Shown here piece by piece: positions 1-9,226 of a DNA stretch of 14,920 nucleotides. Source of the stretch: a bacterium (GTDB lineage: Bacteria > Blakebacterota > Blakebacteria > Blakebacterales > Blakebacteraceae); assembly GCA_025774205.1 (NCBI GenBank), contig JALGWK010000061.1, positions 1 through 14,920 on the forward strand, written 5' to 3'. Within the stretch, counting starts at the first letter, position 1; each line of letters starts with the position of its first letter. The translations under genes were made by a program, and so were the position numbers. The notes beneath the pieces were generated by a model, which saw nothing but the letters and a program-made list of their open reading frames with translations, was not told the DNA's origin and did no database searches.

Positions 1-717
1 CGGGGGGGCGGGAGCCTGGAGGATCTGTGGTCGTTCAATGAGGAGATCGTGGCCCGTGCCATCGCGGCCTGTCCGATCCCGGTCGTATCGGCTGTCGGCC
101 ATGAGATAGACTGGACGATCAGTGACTGGGTCGCGGATCGGAGGATGCCCACCCCGAGCGCGGCAGCAGAATTGGTCGCCTGGCCGGCGGACATCTGGAA
201 GGCTCGGATCGTGGAACTGGGTGAGAGGACTGCTGGAGCGGTACGCCAGCGGCTGGCGACGCTTCAGGAGAGGGTCGGGTGGTTCAGTCGGGCCCACGGC
301 TTCCAGCAGATGAAGGCCGCCATACGTGAGCAGATCCAGCGGCTGGACGAAGCCCTCCGCATGCTTCCCACCAGCCTTCGCCTGAGGATGGAAGTAGCCG
401 GGAACAGGCTCCGGGGAGCGACCGGCAGCCTGCCTCGCGAGATGTCAGTGATACTGGAACGGCATACCTCAGTACTCGACCGGCTCCAGAGAACGGCCGA
501 GGCTCTCGGTCCTCTGGCGGTCATGGAACGGGGGTACGCCATCGTGCGTCGACCTGACGACGGATCTGTCATCAGGGCCGCAGCCGACCTGGAACCTGGA
601 GAAGACCTGGAAGTCTATCTGCGCAGGGGGAAGGCGGATGTCCGGGTCGAGAGGACCGGCCCCGGATTCGAGGCCGAAGATCCGGGAAGTGACGCTCAAT
701 CTGAAGGGACACAGTGA
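1..717 (+). CDS. xseA: Exodeoxyribonuclease VII large subunit, C-terminal part (5' truncated by window edge)
   Basis: This is the last 238 codons of the large, catalytic subunit of exonuclease VII, which degrades single-stranded DNA in the cytoplasm together with many copies of XseB. The frame is open from base 1 and starts with the family-typical [14 protein letters not shown] segment, followed by [13 protein letters not shown] and the PTPSAAAEL stretch of the conserved catalytic core. A long charged, helix-prone region follows (roughly codons 60-170), matching the coiled-coil part of XseA. The end carries the usual [10 protein letters not shown] and [19 protein letters not shown] elements. 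The N-terminal OB-fold lies outside the window, so an internal GTG at 49 is not the true start. The stop overlaps the xseB start by one base, so the two subunits are probably translationally coupled. Confidence 0.96.
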   Translation, partial: RGGGSLEDLWSFNEEIVARAIAACPIPVVSAVGHEIDWTISDWVADRRMPTPSAAAELVAWPADIWKARIVELGERTAGAVRQRLATLQERVGWFSRAHGFQQMKAAIREQIQRLDEALRMLPTSLRLRMEVAGNRLRGATGSLPREMSVILERHTSVLDRLQRTAEALGPLAVMERGYAIVRRPDDGSVIRAAADLEPGEDLEVYLRRGKADVRVERTGPGFEAEDPGSDAQSEGTQ

Positions 718-968
718 TGAGCAAGGAGAAGACGATCGAGGTGCCCGATTCCTTCGAGGAGCGGATCGTGCGGCTCGAGACCATCGTGGAATCCCTGGAG
801 GAGGGGGAGGCGCCGCTGGAAGAGTCCCTGAAGCTGTTCGAGGAGGGGATAGTGCTGGCCAGGGCCTGCCAGGGGCAGCTCGAGGCCGCCCGGGAACGAG
901 TGACGATCCTGCTCGAATCGGCCGAAGGGGAGGAGAGCGGCCGGGAGACCTCAGCGGAGGAAGAGTGA
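717..968 (+). CDS. xseB: Exodeoxyribonuclease VII small subunit
   Basis: An 83-residue protein, the normal size for XseB, which assembles on the coiled coil of XseA to form exonuclease VII. The family pattern is clear: SFEERIVRLETIVESLE, then a GEAPLEESLKLFEEG stretch, then a second helix ending in a glutamate-rich tail (EEE). I chose the ATG at 717 because an AAGGGA Shine-Dalgarno-like sequence at 704-709 lies 7 bases upstream; a GTG at 714 is also in frame but sits too close to it. The ATG overlaps the xseA stop (tgATGa), and the 3' end overlaps the following prenyl synthase start by four bases if the GTG at 965 is used. The order xseA-xseB-ispA is common in bacteria. Confidence 0.95.
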   Translation: MSKEKTIEVPDSFEERIVRLETIVESLEEGEAPLEESLKLFEEGIVLARACQGQLEAARERVTILLESAEGEESGRETSAEEE

Positions 969-1849
969 AAGCAATGCCAGCCGAAGTCGGAACAGAACGC
1001 TTCCTGGAAGAGACCAGGGAACTCTGTGAATCCCACCTGGATGATATACTCTCCCCTGGATCGAGCCGGGCGACGGTGATCCATGAGGCAATGCGGTACA
1101 GTGTCTTCGCCGGAGGCAAGCGGTTCCGTCCGGCCCTGGTACGCGCCGCGGGACAGGTGTTCGAGGCCGATGAGGCCTCGATCCTCGATGTGGCTTGCGG
1201 GATCGAACTCATCCATACCTACTCCCTCATTCACGATGACCTGCCGTGCATGGATGATGATGATCTCAGGCGCGGGAAGCCCACGCTCCACAAAGTGCAC
1301 GGTGAGGGGATTGCCGTGCTGGCCGGAGACGCGCTCTACGCGCTGGCCCTCGAAGTGATCGCCAGGAGCGGCACCCTCGAGATCGTGGAGGAGGTCGCCC
1401 GGGCCACGGGTACTGAAGGGATGATCGGAGGGCAGGCGGCAGATATTCTGCTCGAGGGGAAAGAGATCACCGCCGCCGACCTGGAATTCATTCACTCCCA
1501 CAAGACCGGTTCGCTCATAACGGCCTGTCTGACAAGTGGCTCTCGACTGGGGAACGCTACTGAACACGAGTTAGACCTGGTCCGTACCTTCGGAAGTGCC
1601 ATGGGCCTGGCTTTCCAGATCGTGGATGACGTCCTGGATGAGACCGGCGATTCGGAAGTACTCGGAAAAACGGCGGGAGCCGACCGTAAGCGGGACAAGA
1701 ACACCTATCCGAAGATCCATGGCCTTGAGCCTTCCCGGGAGCTGGCCCTGGAGCTGGTAGAGAGTGCTAAAAACGAATTGGTCCTCCCCGGGCGCGACAC
1801 TATCATTCTCAACCTGCTGGCGGATTTCGTGGTTCAGCGGGTCATGTGA
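965..1849 (+). CDS. ispA: Polyprenyl (farnesyl/geranyl-type) diphosphate synthase
   Basis: A 294-residue trans-prenyltransferase that condenses isopentenyl diphosphate with allylic diphosphates, normally making C15 farnesyl diphosphate. Visible motifs, in order: the IPP-binding GGKRFRP (residues 50-56); the first aspartate-rich motif DDLPCMDDDD (91-100), which binds magnesium-diphosphate; GDALYALAL (121-129); GGQAADI (155-161); and the second aspartate-rich motif QIVDDVLDE (218-226). Length and motif spacing fit FPP/GGPP synthases; the product chain length cannot be read safely from sequence. Start choice: GTG at 965 makes a four-base overlap with the xseB stop but is only 4 bases from GGAGG (956-960). 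An in-frame ATG at 974 is the alternative, three codons shorter. The gene sits between xseB and dxs, consistent with an isoprenoid role. Confidence 0.93.
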   Translation: MKAMPAEVGTERFLEETRELCESHLDDILSPGSSRATVIHEAMRYSVFAGGKRFRPALVRAAGQVFEADEASILDVACGIELIHTYSLIHDDLPCMDDDDLRRGKPTLHKVHGEGIAVLAGDALYALALEVIARSGTLEIVEEVARATGTEGMIGGQAADILLEGKEITAADLEFIHSHKTGSLITACLTSGSRLGNATEHELDLVRTFGSAMGLAFQIVDDVLDETGDSEVLGKTAGADRKRDKNTYPKIHGLEPSRELALELVESAKNELVLPGRDTIILNLLADFVVQRVM

Positions 1850-1933
1850 CGCCGCTCGATCCGGCTGTCACAAGCAATATTCCATCGGGACGCGGAGGGA
1901 CGGGCTGCATCCGCAAGGAGGTTTGCTGGTTTC

Positions 1934-3844
1934 ATGTCGATCCTTAAAGCTGTTGACTCACCGACCGACCTGAAGAACCTCACCCCGGAGGAACTCAAAC
2001 AGCTCGCCGACGAGATACGCGAGTTCCTGATCGAAATCCTCTGCCAGACAGGGGGACACCTCGCACCCAATCTGGGTGTCGTGGAGCTGACCCTGGCACT
2101 CCATACGGTCTTCGATTCTCCCACCGACAAGATCGTCTGGGATGTCAGCCATCAGAGTTACGTGCACAAACTGCTGACCGGTCGGCGGGACCAGTTCGAC
2201 GGTCTGCGCCAGTACGGCGGTATGAGTGGATTCACCAGCCGGAAGGAGAGTGTCCACGATCCCTTCGGTGCCGGACACGCCTCAACCGCCATCTCCTCAG
2301 CTATAGGACTGGCCCGGGCCCGCGACCATCTGGGTCTCGATCATCACGTGATCGCCGTCATCGGTGATGGCGCCATGACGGGAGGATTGGCCTACGAGGG
2401 GCTGAACAATGTCGGCGCGTCGGGCAGTGAATTGCTGATCATTCTGAATGACAACGATATGTCGATTTCACCCAACGTGGGGGCCATCCACGAGTACTTC
2501 ACCAGCGCCATCTCCAATCCCCTCTACAACAAGGTCAAGGATCAGCTCTGGGATACCGTCGAGAAGGTGCCTGCCGTCGGCAAATCATTCCGGTCGGTCG
2601 GTCGGAAGATCGATGAGACCCTGAAGAACCTGCTCGTACCGGGGATCATCTTCGAACGTCTCGGAATCCGGTACTTCGGTCCGGTCGACGGGCACGACCT
2701 GGATGGACTGATACGTCATCTCGGGGATATCAGGAATCTCTCCGGCCCCAAGCTCCTCCACATCAGGACGATCAAGGGCAAGGGGTACCAGCCAGCCGAG
2801 GATGATGCCGCTGGATTCCACGGGATCGGGGCCTTCGACAAGGAGACCGGCTGCCGGGAACCGGGTGAGGGGCCACCCGCCTACACCATGGTTTTCGGTC
2901 AGGCGCTGGTCGAGGAATGTCACCGCGACGACCGGATCATCGGGATCACTGGTGCGATGCCGGCCGGTACGGGACTCGACCTGCTCGAGGCGGAGCTGCC
3001 TGATCAGTTTTACGATGTCGGTATCGCCGAGGGTCACGCGGTCTGCTTCGCTGCCGGACTCGCTACCGAGGGGCTGAAACCGGTCTGCGCGATCTATTCT
3101 ACCTTTCTGCAGCGGGGCTTCGACCAGATCATCCACGATGTGGCGCTGCAGGACCTGAATGTTTTCTTCTGCATCGATCGGGGAGGCCTGGTCGGCGATG
3201 ATGGCCCGACCCATCATGGTACGTTCGATCTATCCTATCTGCGGATGGTCCCCGGTCTGGTCATCATGGCCCCGAAGGATGAGAACGAACTCGTCAATAT
3301 GCTCAGGACCGGTCTAATGTATGATGACGGTCCCATTGCCATGCGGTACCCGCGGGGCAGCGGGGAGGGTGTGGATGTTACCGATCAGCCGGTTGAATTG
3401 CCGATCGGCAAGGGGGAAGTGGTGAGAGAGGGATCGGACGTGGCGATCCTGGCCGTTGGCAGGATGGTCGGCCGGGCAGTCGAAGCCGCGGAGGCACTGC
3501 AGAAGGATGGCATCGAGGCGACGGTCGTGAACGCCCGGTTCGTCAAGCCGCTCGACACCGAGCTCATCGGACGGCTGGCAGATGAAGTCGGTCGTATCGT
3601 TACGATCGAAGAAAACAGCATCCGGGGCGGATTCGGAGGCGGAGTGCTGGAATACCTGAGTGAATCGAAGCGCTATACCGTACCGACGCTCTGCCTCGGG
3701 ATCCCCGATGCCTTCGTCACCTACGGCACGATCGATCAGCTGCTGCAGGATCACGGTCTTGACGCGGACGGCATTGCCGCCTCCATCGGGTCCTTCCTTC
3801 GGGGAGAGCAGGTACTGTCCACAACTGTGCGGAGCGCAGGATGA
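1934..3844 (+). CDS. dxs: 1-deoxy-D-xylulose-5-phosphate synthase
   Basis: A 636-residue thiamine-diphosphate enzyme that condenses pyruvate with glyceraldehyde-3-phosphate, the first step of the MEP isoprenoid pathway. The N-terminal domain has GGHLAPNLGVVELTLALH (about 40-57) and the ThDP motif GDGAMTGG (144-151) with the paired asparagine region LNDNDMSISPN (171-181). The central pyrimidine-binding domain has DVGIAEGHAVCFAAGL (361-376; catalytic Glu366) and GDDGPTHHGTFDL (421-433). A C-terminal transketolase domain follows (ILAVGRMVGRAVEAA). The usual DVGHQ motif reads DVSHQSYVHK here, a mild variant. ATG 1934 is preceded by AAGGAGG (1915-1921) at a rather long 12-base spacing. The 84-nt upstream gap holds no clear promoter or terminator; a weak GCGGA/TCCGC repeat lies just before the ribosome site. 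The stop overlaps nadK by four bases. Confidence 0.97.
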   Translation: MSILKAVDSPTDLKNLTPEELKQLADEIREFLIEILCQTGGHLAPNLGVVELTLALHTVFDSPTDKIVWDVSHQSYVHKLLTGRRDQFDGLRQYGGMSGFTSRKESVHDPFGAGHASTAISSAIGLARARDHLGLDHHVIAVIGDGAMTGGLAYEGLNNVGASGSELLIILNDNDMSISPNVGAIHEYFTSAISNPLYNKVKDQLWDTVEKVPAVGKSFRSVGRKIDETLKNLLVPGIIFERLGIRYFGPVDGHDLDGLIRHLGDIRNLSGPKLLHIRTIKGKGYQPAEDDAAGFHGIGAFDKETGCREPGEGPPAYTMVFGQALVEECHRDDRIIGITGAMPAGTGLDLLEAELPDQFYDVGIAEGHAVCFAAGLATEGLKPVCAIYSTFLQRGFDQIIHDVALQDLNVFFCIDRGGLVGDDGPTHHGTFDLSYLRMVPGLVIMAPKDENELVNMLRTGLMYDDGPIAMRYPRGSGEGVDVTDQPVELPIGKGEVVREGSDVAILAVGRMVGRAVEAAEALQKDGIEATVVNARFVKPLDTELIGRLADEVGRIVTIEENSIRGGFGGGVLEYLSESKRYTVPTLCLGIPDAFVTYGTIDQLLQDHGLDADGIAASIGSFLRGEQVLSTTVRSAG

Positions 3845-4728
3845 AACTTGGCGTCATAGCCAATCTCAGGAAACCGGAACTGGGTGAAACGATTGACCGA
3901 CTTACCGGTTGGGCCGCCACCCACGAAGTAGAATTGCTCATAGCGCCTGAACTCCTGAATCAGATCCCCTCCCTCGCCGAGCACCGGTCGGTCATCGAAA
4001 CCGCCGAGGATCAGATGGCCTCAGGGGCGGATTTCTTGCTGGCTATGGGTGGGGACGGTACCATCCTGGCTGCCATGCGCCACGCCCGCAACAGCGGGAT
4101 TCCGGTGGTGGGAATAAACCTGGGCAGTCTCGGGTTCCTGGCAGACACCTCTCCTGACAATATCGAGGCCGTCCTCGATCGGTTGCGCGCTGGTTCGCAT
4201 GAGATCGAGACCAGGATGATCCTTGAGGCGGAGATCCGGGTCAGCGGCAAGGTTGTCGTGCTGAACGCGAGCAACGATATCGTGATCGACAAGGGAGATT
4301 ATTCACGGGTGATCGATATCGACGCCCATGTCGGCGGACAATTCCTCCAGCGGTACACCGGTGACGGATTGATCGTATCCAGTCCAACCGGATCCACGGC
4401 CTACGCTCTGGCTGCCGGAGGACCGATCCTCGATCCCACCATGAGCGCTCTCGTGGTCGTTCCCATCTGCCCCCACATGCTCGCCTTTCGGCCGCTGGTA
4501 CTGCCGGAGGAGAGCGAGATCATATTGACGGTTTCGAGCAAGTACGGCACCGCGCTCGTAACCGCAGATGGGCAGGAAAATGTCACGGTCGACAGCGGTG
4601 ACACCATCATCGTGCGACGGGGATCGTACCGGAACAGGCTGGTACGGACCGGTATCGGTCAACCATTCTTCGATGTTCTGCGCGCCAAGCTGAAGTGGGG
4701 GTTCAGGGAACCCGCCGAGAGGAGCTGA
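3841..4728 (+). CDS. nadK: NAD kinase (ATP-dependent NAD+ phosphorylation)
   Basis: A 295-residue cytoplasmic NAD kinase, which makes NADP+ from NAD+. Diagnostic motifs are present in order: GGDGTILAAMRHA (70-82), the GGDG loop with the catalytic aspartate; NLGSLGFLAD (93-102); NASNDIVID (142-150); and the glycine/serine-rich GDGLIVSSPTGSTAYALAAGG (174-194), which binds the nicotinamide dinucleotide. PICPHMLAFRPLVLP (208-222) also matches the family. Length is standard. The ATG overlaps the dxs stop (ATGA), implying coupled translation. A dxs-nadK neighbourhood is known from other bacteria, where tlyA often lies between them; no tlyA is present here. NADP supply fits the pathway because DXR, the enzyme after Dxs, needs NADPH, but that functional link is inference. 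Confidence 0.96.
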   Translation: MKLGVIANLRKPELGETIDRLTGWAATHEVELLIAPELLNQIPSLAEHRSVIETAEDQMASGADFLLAMGGDGTILAAMRHARNSGIPVVGINLGSLGFLADTSPDNIEAVLDRLRAGSHEIETRMILEAEIRVSGKVVVLNASNDIVIDKGDYSRVIDIDAHVGGQFLQRYTGDGLIVSSPTGSTAYALAAGGPILDPTMSALVVVPICPHMLAFRPLVLPEESEIILTVSSKYGTALVTADGQENVTVDSGDTIIVRRGSYRNRLVRTGIGQPFFDVLRAKLKWGFREPAERS

Positions 4729-5730
4729 ATGCGCCCGGGCTGGAATGAAAAGAAGGAACGCCGGGAGCGGGGACCATCCTTCTCGTTCGATGAGGTGAGC
4801 GATCCGGAGGGAACACTCCTGGATGATCCGCTCCGGGAGCCAGGAGACGTGAAGGAGGGGGTTCCCGGCGATAGTGCCGTTCACGGCGAGGTCGAGGAGC
4901 CTGCAGTTGCGGGCGAGGACAGGGGGAATCGTGTGACGGAGGCCAGGGAGTCGGAAGAGATGGAAACCGTGGACCCGGAGCAGGGGAGTCAGGCTGCCGG
5001 AGTGGCCGAAGAAGCCGGGAAGAAGTCGCCGGAAGAGGTCTGCGAAGAGATCGAGGAGTACGAGGCGGACTCGGCACTTGAGGACAAGGATTCCACCAAA
5101 TGGCACTACGACCGGGGCAAGGAACTGGCTGCCTGCGGCCGAGTGCACGAAGCGGTTGAGGCTTACCGGCAGGTCCTGAACCTCGACCCGCTCCACGTGA
5201 AGGCCCGCAATAACCTGGCCCTGGTCTACGATTCGCTGGGCCTCTTCGATAAAGCGTGTGAGGAACTCAAAACCGCGCTCGAACTCGACACCCGCAATGT
5301 GGAAGTCCGGGCCAACCTGGGTGCTCTGCTGGGAGAGCACTGCCGGTTCGAAGAAGCAGAACGGGAATTCAAGCGGGCCCTCGACCTGGCTCCTGATGAT
5401 CCGAGGATCCGGTTCAACCTTGGACTTGTCTACTTCCGCAAGGGGCTCTACTCCCGGGCCATTCCTGAATTCGAGCGAACCCTCGCTCTCCAGGAGGACC
5501 ACGGAGAAGCCATCTACTATCTGGCACAGAGCTACAATCTGACAGGTCAGTACCAGCTGTCACTCGAACACTTCGAGGCGCTGGTGGAGTTCGATCCCGG
5601 TAATCACCGGGCTTTCTGGTATCTCGGGATGCTCTGCGACCGACTCAAGGACTACGACCGGGCCCGGGAGAACTATCAGATCTCATACCGTCTGAAGCAG
5701 GAGGATCGTGGTCGGGGGGAGCAGGACTAG
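4729..5730 (+). CDS. TPR-repeat protein with acidic disordered N-terminus
   Basis: A 333-residue protein of unknown specific function. Residues 1-120 are low in hydrophobics and rich in Glu/Asp, Gly and Pro, with no signal peptide, so they are probably disordered. From about 123 to 326 there are six consecutive 34-residue tetratricopeptide repeats, each with the W/N-LG/A-Y...A...Y/F...A-L...P pattern (for example ARNNLALVYDSLGLFDKA, FNLGLVYFRKGLYSRAIPEF, AFWYLGMLCDRLKDYDRA). TPR solenoids are protein-protein interaction scaffolds. The ATG abuts the nadK stop directly (TGA-ATG), with GAGGAG just upstream inside nadK, so it is part of the operon. The next small gene starts at the base after its stop. 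The partner cannot be deduced; a scaffold for the neighbouring small hydrophobic protein is only a guess. Confidence 0.87.
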   Translation: MRPGWNEKKERRERGPSFSFDEVSDPEGTLLDDPLREPGDVKEGVPGDSAVHGEVEEPAVAGEDRGNRVTEARESEEMETVDPEQGSQAAGVAEEAGKKSPEEVCEEIEEYEADSALEDKDSTKWHYDRGKELAACGRVHEAVEAYRQVLNLDPLHVKARNNLALVYDSLGLFDKACEELKTALELDTRNVEVRANLGALLGEHCRFEEAEREFKRALDLAPDDPRIRFNLGLVYFRKGLYSRAIPEFERTLALQEDHGEAIYYLAQSYNLTGQYQLSLEHFEALVEFDPGNHRAFWYLGMLCDRLKDYDRARENYQISYRLKQEDRGRGEQD

Positions 5731-5901
5731 ATGTTGAAATACCTCCTGATCGTGGGGCTCAGCGCCGCGTTTATCCGCTTCCTCAATAATCTGGCCCGAC
5801 TGGGACGCCAGGGCCCGAAACCGGGTCAGGCCGAGTTTGAGGAAGCCGAATACGAGATCCTCCCCGACGACCCGGAATCTCCTCCCGATCCAACCGGTTG
5901 A
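5731..5901 (+). CDS. Small hypothetical protein with N-terminal hydrophobic helix
   Basis: A 56-codon reading frame whose ATG directly follows the stop of the TPR gene (TAG-ATG). A possible ribosome site, GGGGGGAGCAGG (5714-5725), lies at the end of that gene. The predicted protein starts MLKYLLIVGLSAAFIRFLNN, a hydrophobic or amphipathic helix that could insert in or lie on the inner membrane. A basic stretch (RLGRQGPKPG, 23-32) follows, then an acidic proline-rich tail with AEYEILPDDPESPP (39-52). The positive residues after the hydrophobic helix suggest an N-out or membrane-surface orientation, but this is weak. I do not recognise the family. Tight coupling to the TPR gene, normal codon use and a sensible hydrophobic/basic/acidic layout argue for a real gene. 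A candidate promoter overlaps its stop codon. Confidence 0.6.
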   Translation: MLKYLLIVGLSAAFIRFLNNLARLGRQGPKPGQAEFEEAEYEILPDDPESPPDPTG

Positions 5902-5926
5902 CGCGGTCTGCCCTGTGTGGTAGAAA
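5898..5926 (+). promoter_or_regulatory. Candidate sigma70-type promoter for the acyl-CoA ligase gene
   Basis: TTGACG (5898-5903, five of six matches to TTGACA) is followed after exactly 17 bases by TAGAAA (5921-5926, four of six matches to TATAAT). It lies at the start of the 144-nt gap before the acyl-CoA ligase gene, where a new transcription unit would be expected. The -35 element overlaps the TGA stop of the small upstream gene. Sigma specificity in this phylum is unknown, so the call rests on consensus match and position only. Confidence 0.4.
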
Positions 5927-5968
5927 CGATTACGCCTCACTGATCCGATAACAGCACGGTCGATCCTG

Positions 5969-5990
5969 CTATCCAGGCCCCATGGGATAG
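5969..5990. promoter_or_regulatory. Short inverted repeat in the fadD leader, possible operator
   Basis: CTATCC (5969-5974) and GGATAG (5985-5990) form a perfect 6-base inverted repeat separated by 10 bases. It lies about 35 bases downstream of the expected transcription start of the candidate promoter and 55 bases before the ATG. No T-run follows, so it is not an intrinsic terminator. It could be a repressor site or a leader hairpin; a 6-base repeat can also arise by chance. Confidence 0.25.
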
Positions 5991-6045
5991 GGAGGAGCGT
6001 TGTGATTCGGCTCAGGTAGATTACCTCATTCGTCTGGAGAGAGAC

Positions 6046-7734
<1,689 letters not shown>

Positions 7735-7757
7735 CCCTGGAGAAGAGGAGCGGGCAC

Positions 7758-9165
7758 ATGTCGATGAGTGGCCAGGTAACGAGGGCAGGGCGGCTCCTGC
7801 CGATCACGGCAATCCTGCTCGTCCTGTCAGCCGGATCGCTTACGGCACAGATAGAGCCGGCTGAATACGCGGCCCGCCGGGCTGAACTGTCGGAGCAACT
7901 CGGCGACGGACTCTATTTTTTCCGGGCCGAGGTGGCCCCGAATGGTCGCCAGGATCCCGATTTCAACTACCTCACCGGGATCAACGGAGCAGGAGCTCAT
8001 CTGCTCATGCTCCGCCAGGGTGACGACCTGGCCGAGGCCCTGTTCGTCCGGGGAGCGCCCGATCCCGAGAGCGGTTTCCGCTCGATGGAAGAATTCGACC
8101 AGGTCCTGGCCGAGATGGTCAGATCCCGTCCCAGGCGAACAACTCCAGATGATATCCGGGCGGATACCCCCCGGTTCAAATCCGTCGGGACTGGAACTGG
8201 TCAATCCGGGCGGCGCCCTCCGTCTGATGCGAGGCACAAAATCCCCGGCCGAGATTGAACTCCTCCAGATCGCCAGCACCATCACCAGCCATGCCCATAT
8301 CGCAGCCATGAGGACCGCCGATCCGGAGATGAACGAGTTCGAACTGCAGGCGGTGATCGAGTACACCTTCCGCCGCAACGGCGCGGCCCGCCCCGGTTTC
8401 AGTTCGATCGTCGGGTCGGGGCCGAACAGTTCCGTGCTCCACTGGGATGAGAACAACCGATTCATGGAGGCCGGGGATGTGGTGGTGATGGATATCGGAG
8501 CGGAGTACTTCGGCTACACCTCCGATGTCACCCGGACCATTCCGGTTTCGGGCACCTTCACCCGTGAACAGCGCGAGATCTACGAGATCGTCCTGGCGGC
8601 TCACCTGGCCGCCGCCGAACTGGCGGAAGTGGAGGGTACCCCGTACAGCGCGCTCTCGGAGGCGGCCAACCGGGTGCTGGCCGAGGGACTGACGAGGATC
8701 GGACTGATCGAGTCTCCCGACGCCACAATGCCGGGCGGGAGAGGTGGACGCAACCGGAGCCAGCTCGGACTCTTTTACTATCACGGTCTCGGTCATGGGA
8801 TCGGCCTGGTCGTCCACGATTCCATGCCTGAGCGGAGCATGATCGTCGAGGGGGCCTGTTTCACGATCGAGCCGGGCATCTATATTCGTCCGAACGTCCT
8901 CGAGATGCTCGGTACGGGAGCGGAGGCGGAAGCGCTCAGGCTGAAACTCGCGCCTATCGTTGCCCGCTACGCCAACATCGGCATCCGGATAGAGGATTCT
9001 TATGCCTTCACCGATAAAGGGCTCGTCCGCCTGAGCGTCGGAACGCCCCGGACGATAGAAGAGGTGGAGACGATGATGGCGATGCCGAACCTCTTCAACG
9101 AGCTGCGGGATGGTGAGACCGTGGAAAAATATCGGATTTTCATCCCACCAGGCAACAATCGGTAG
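7758..9165 (+). pseudogene. Exported M24B Xaa-Pro aminopeptidase, interrupted by a one-base frameshift
   Basis: Two overlapping frames together give one complete secreted aminopeptidase P-like metallopeptidase. The first frame (ATG 7758, with AGAGGAG 7 bases upstream, to stop 8258) holds a signal peptide (hydrophobic LLPITAILLVLSAG, likely cleavage after LTA, residue 30) and the aminopeptidase P N-terminal domain (GDGLYFFRAEV, DFNYLTGI). The second frame, up to 9165, holds the whole M24 'pita-bread' domain. Removing one C from the C6 run at 8167-8172 joins them into about 468 residues. All five metal ligands are then present: Asp245, Asp256, His346 (GHGIGLVVHD), Glu371 (TIEPGIY) and Glu412 (IRIEDSY). 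An intact catalytic half suggests a very recent mutation, a sequencing error or a programmed shift. A GTG at 7731 overlapping the ligase stop is an unlikely alternative start. Confidence 0.85.
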
Positions 9166-9168
9166 TCA

Positions 9169-9217
9169 CTCTGCGTCTTTCTCTGCATAGGGAGACCATT
9201 CCACTCCTCCGGCAGAG
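9169..9217 (+). promoter_or_regulatory. Inverted repeat that could mask the propeller gene's ribosome site
   Basis: In the 61-nt gap before the ATG at 9227, CTCTGC occurs twice in direct orientation (9169-9174 and 9181-9186), and its complement GCAGAG occurs at 9212-9217. The latter overlaps AGAGG (9214-9218), the best ribosome-binding candidate for the next gene, 8 bases before its ATG. Pairing would occlude that site. The repeat is short and the effect is inference. Confidence 0.2.
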
Positions 9218-9226
9218 GCAGATACG

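Noticed and set aside
638-964. Upstream extension of the prenyl synthase frame
   Set aside because: The frame stays open through xseB by chance, but the translation before 965 does not resemble prenyl synthases and overlaps two conserved genes.
572-1567. 331-codon minus-strand frame opposite xseB and ispA
   Set aside because: It is antisense to genes with unmistakable motifs and its translation is compositionally biased without domain signatures.
1850-1933. Possible terminator or promoter in the gap before dxs
   Set aside because: Only a weak 5-base GCGGA/TCCGC repeat is visible, with no T-run and no good -35/-10 pair. The gap alone does not justify splitting the operon.
4729-5090. Acidic N-terminus of the TPR protein as a separate gene or frameshift
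   Set aside because: The frame is continuous, begins exactly at the nadK stop and leads straight into the first TPR; a disordered arm explains the composition.
4303-5502. 399-codon open frame on the minus strand
   Set aside because: It lies entirely opposite nadK and the TPR gene, both with clear family motifs. Its translation shows no recognisable domain; long antisense frames are expected at this GC content.
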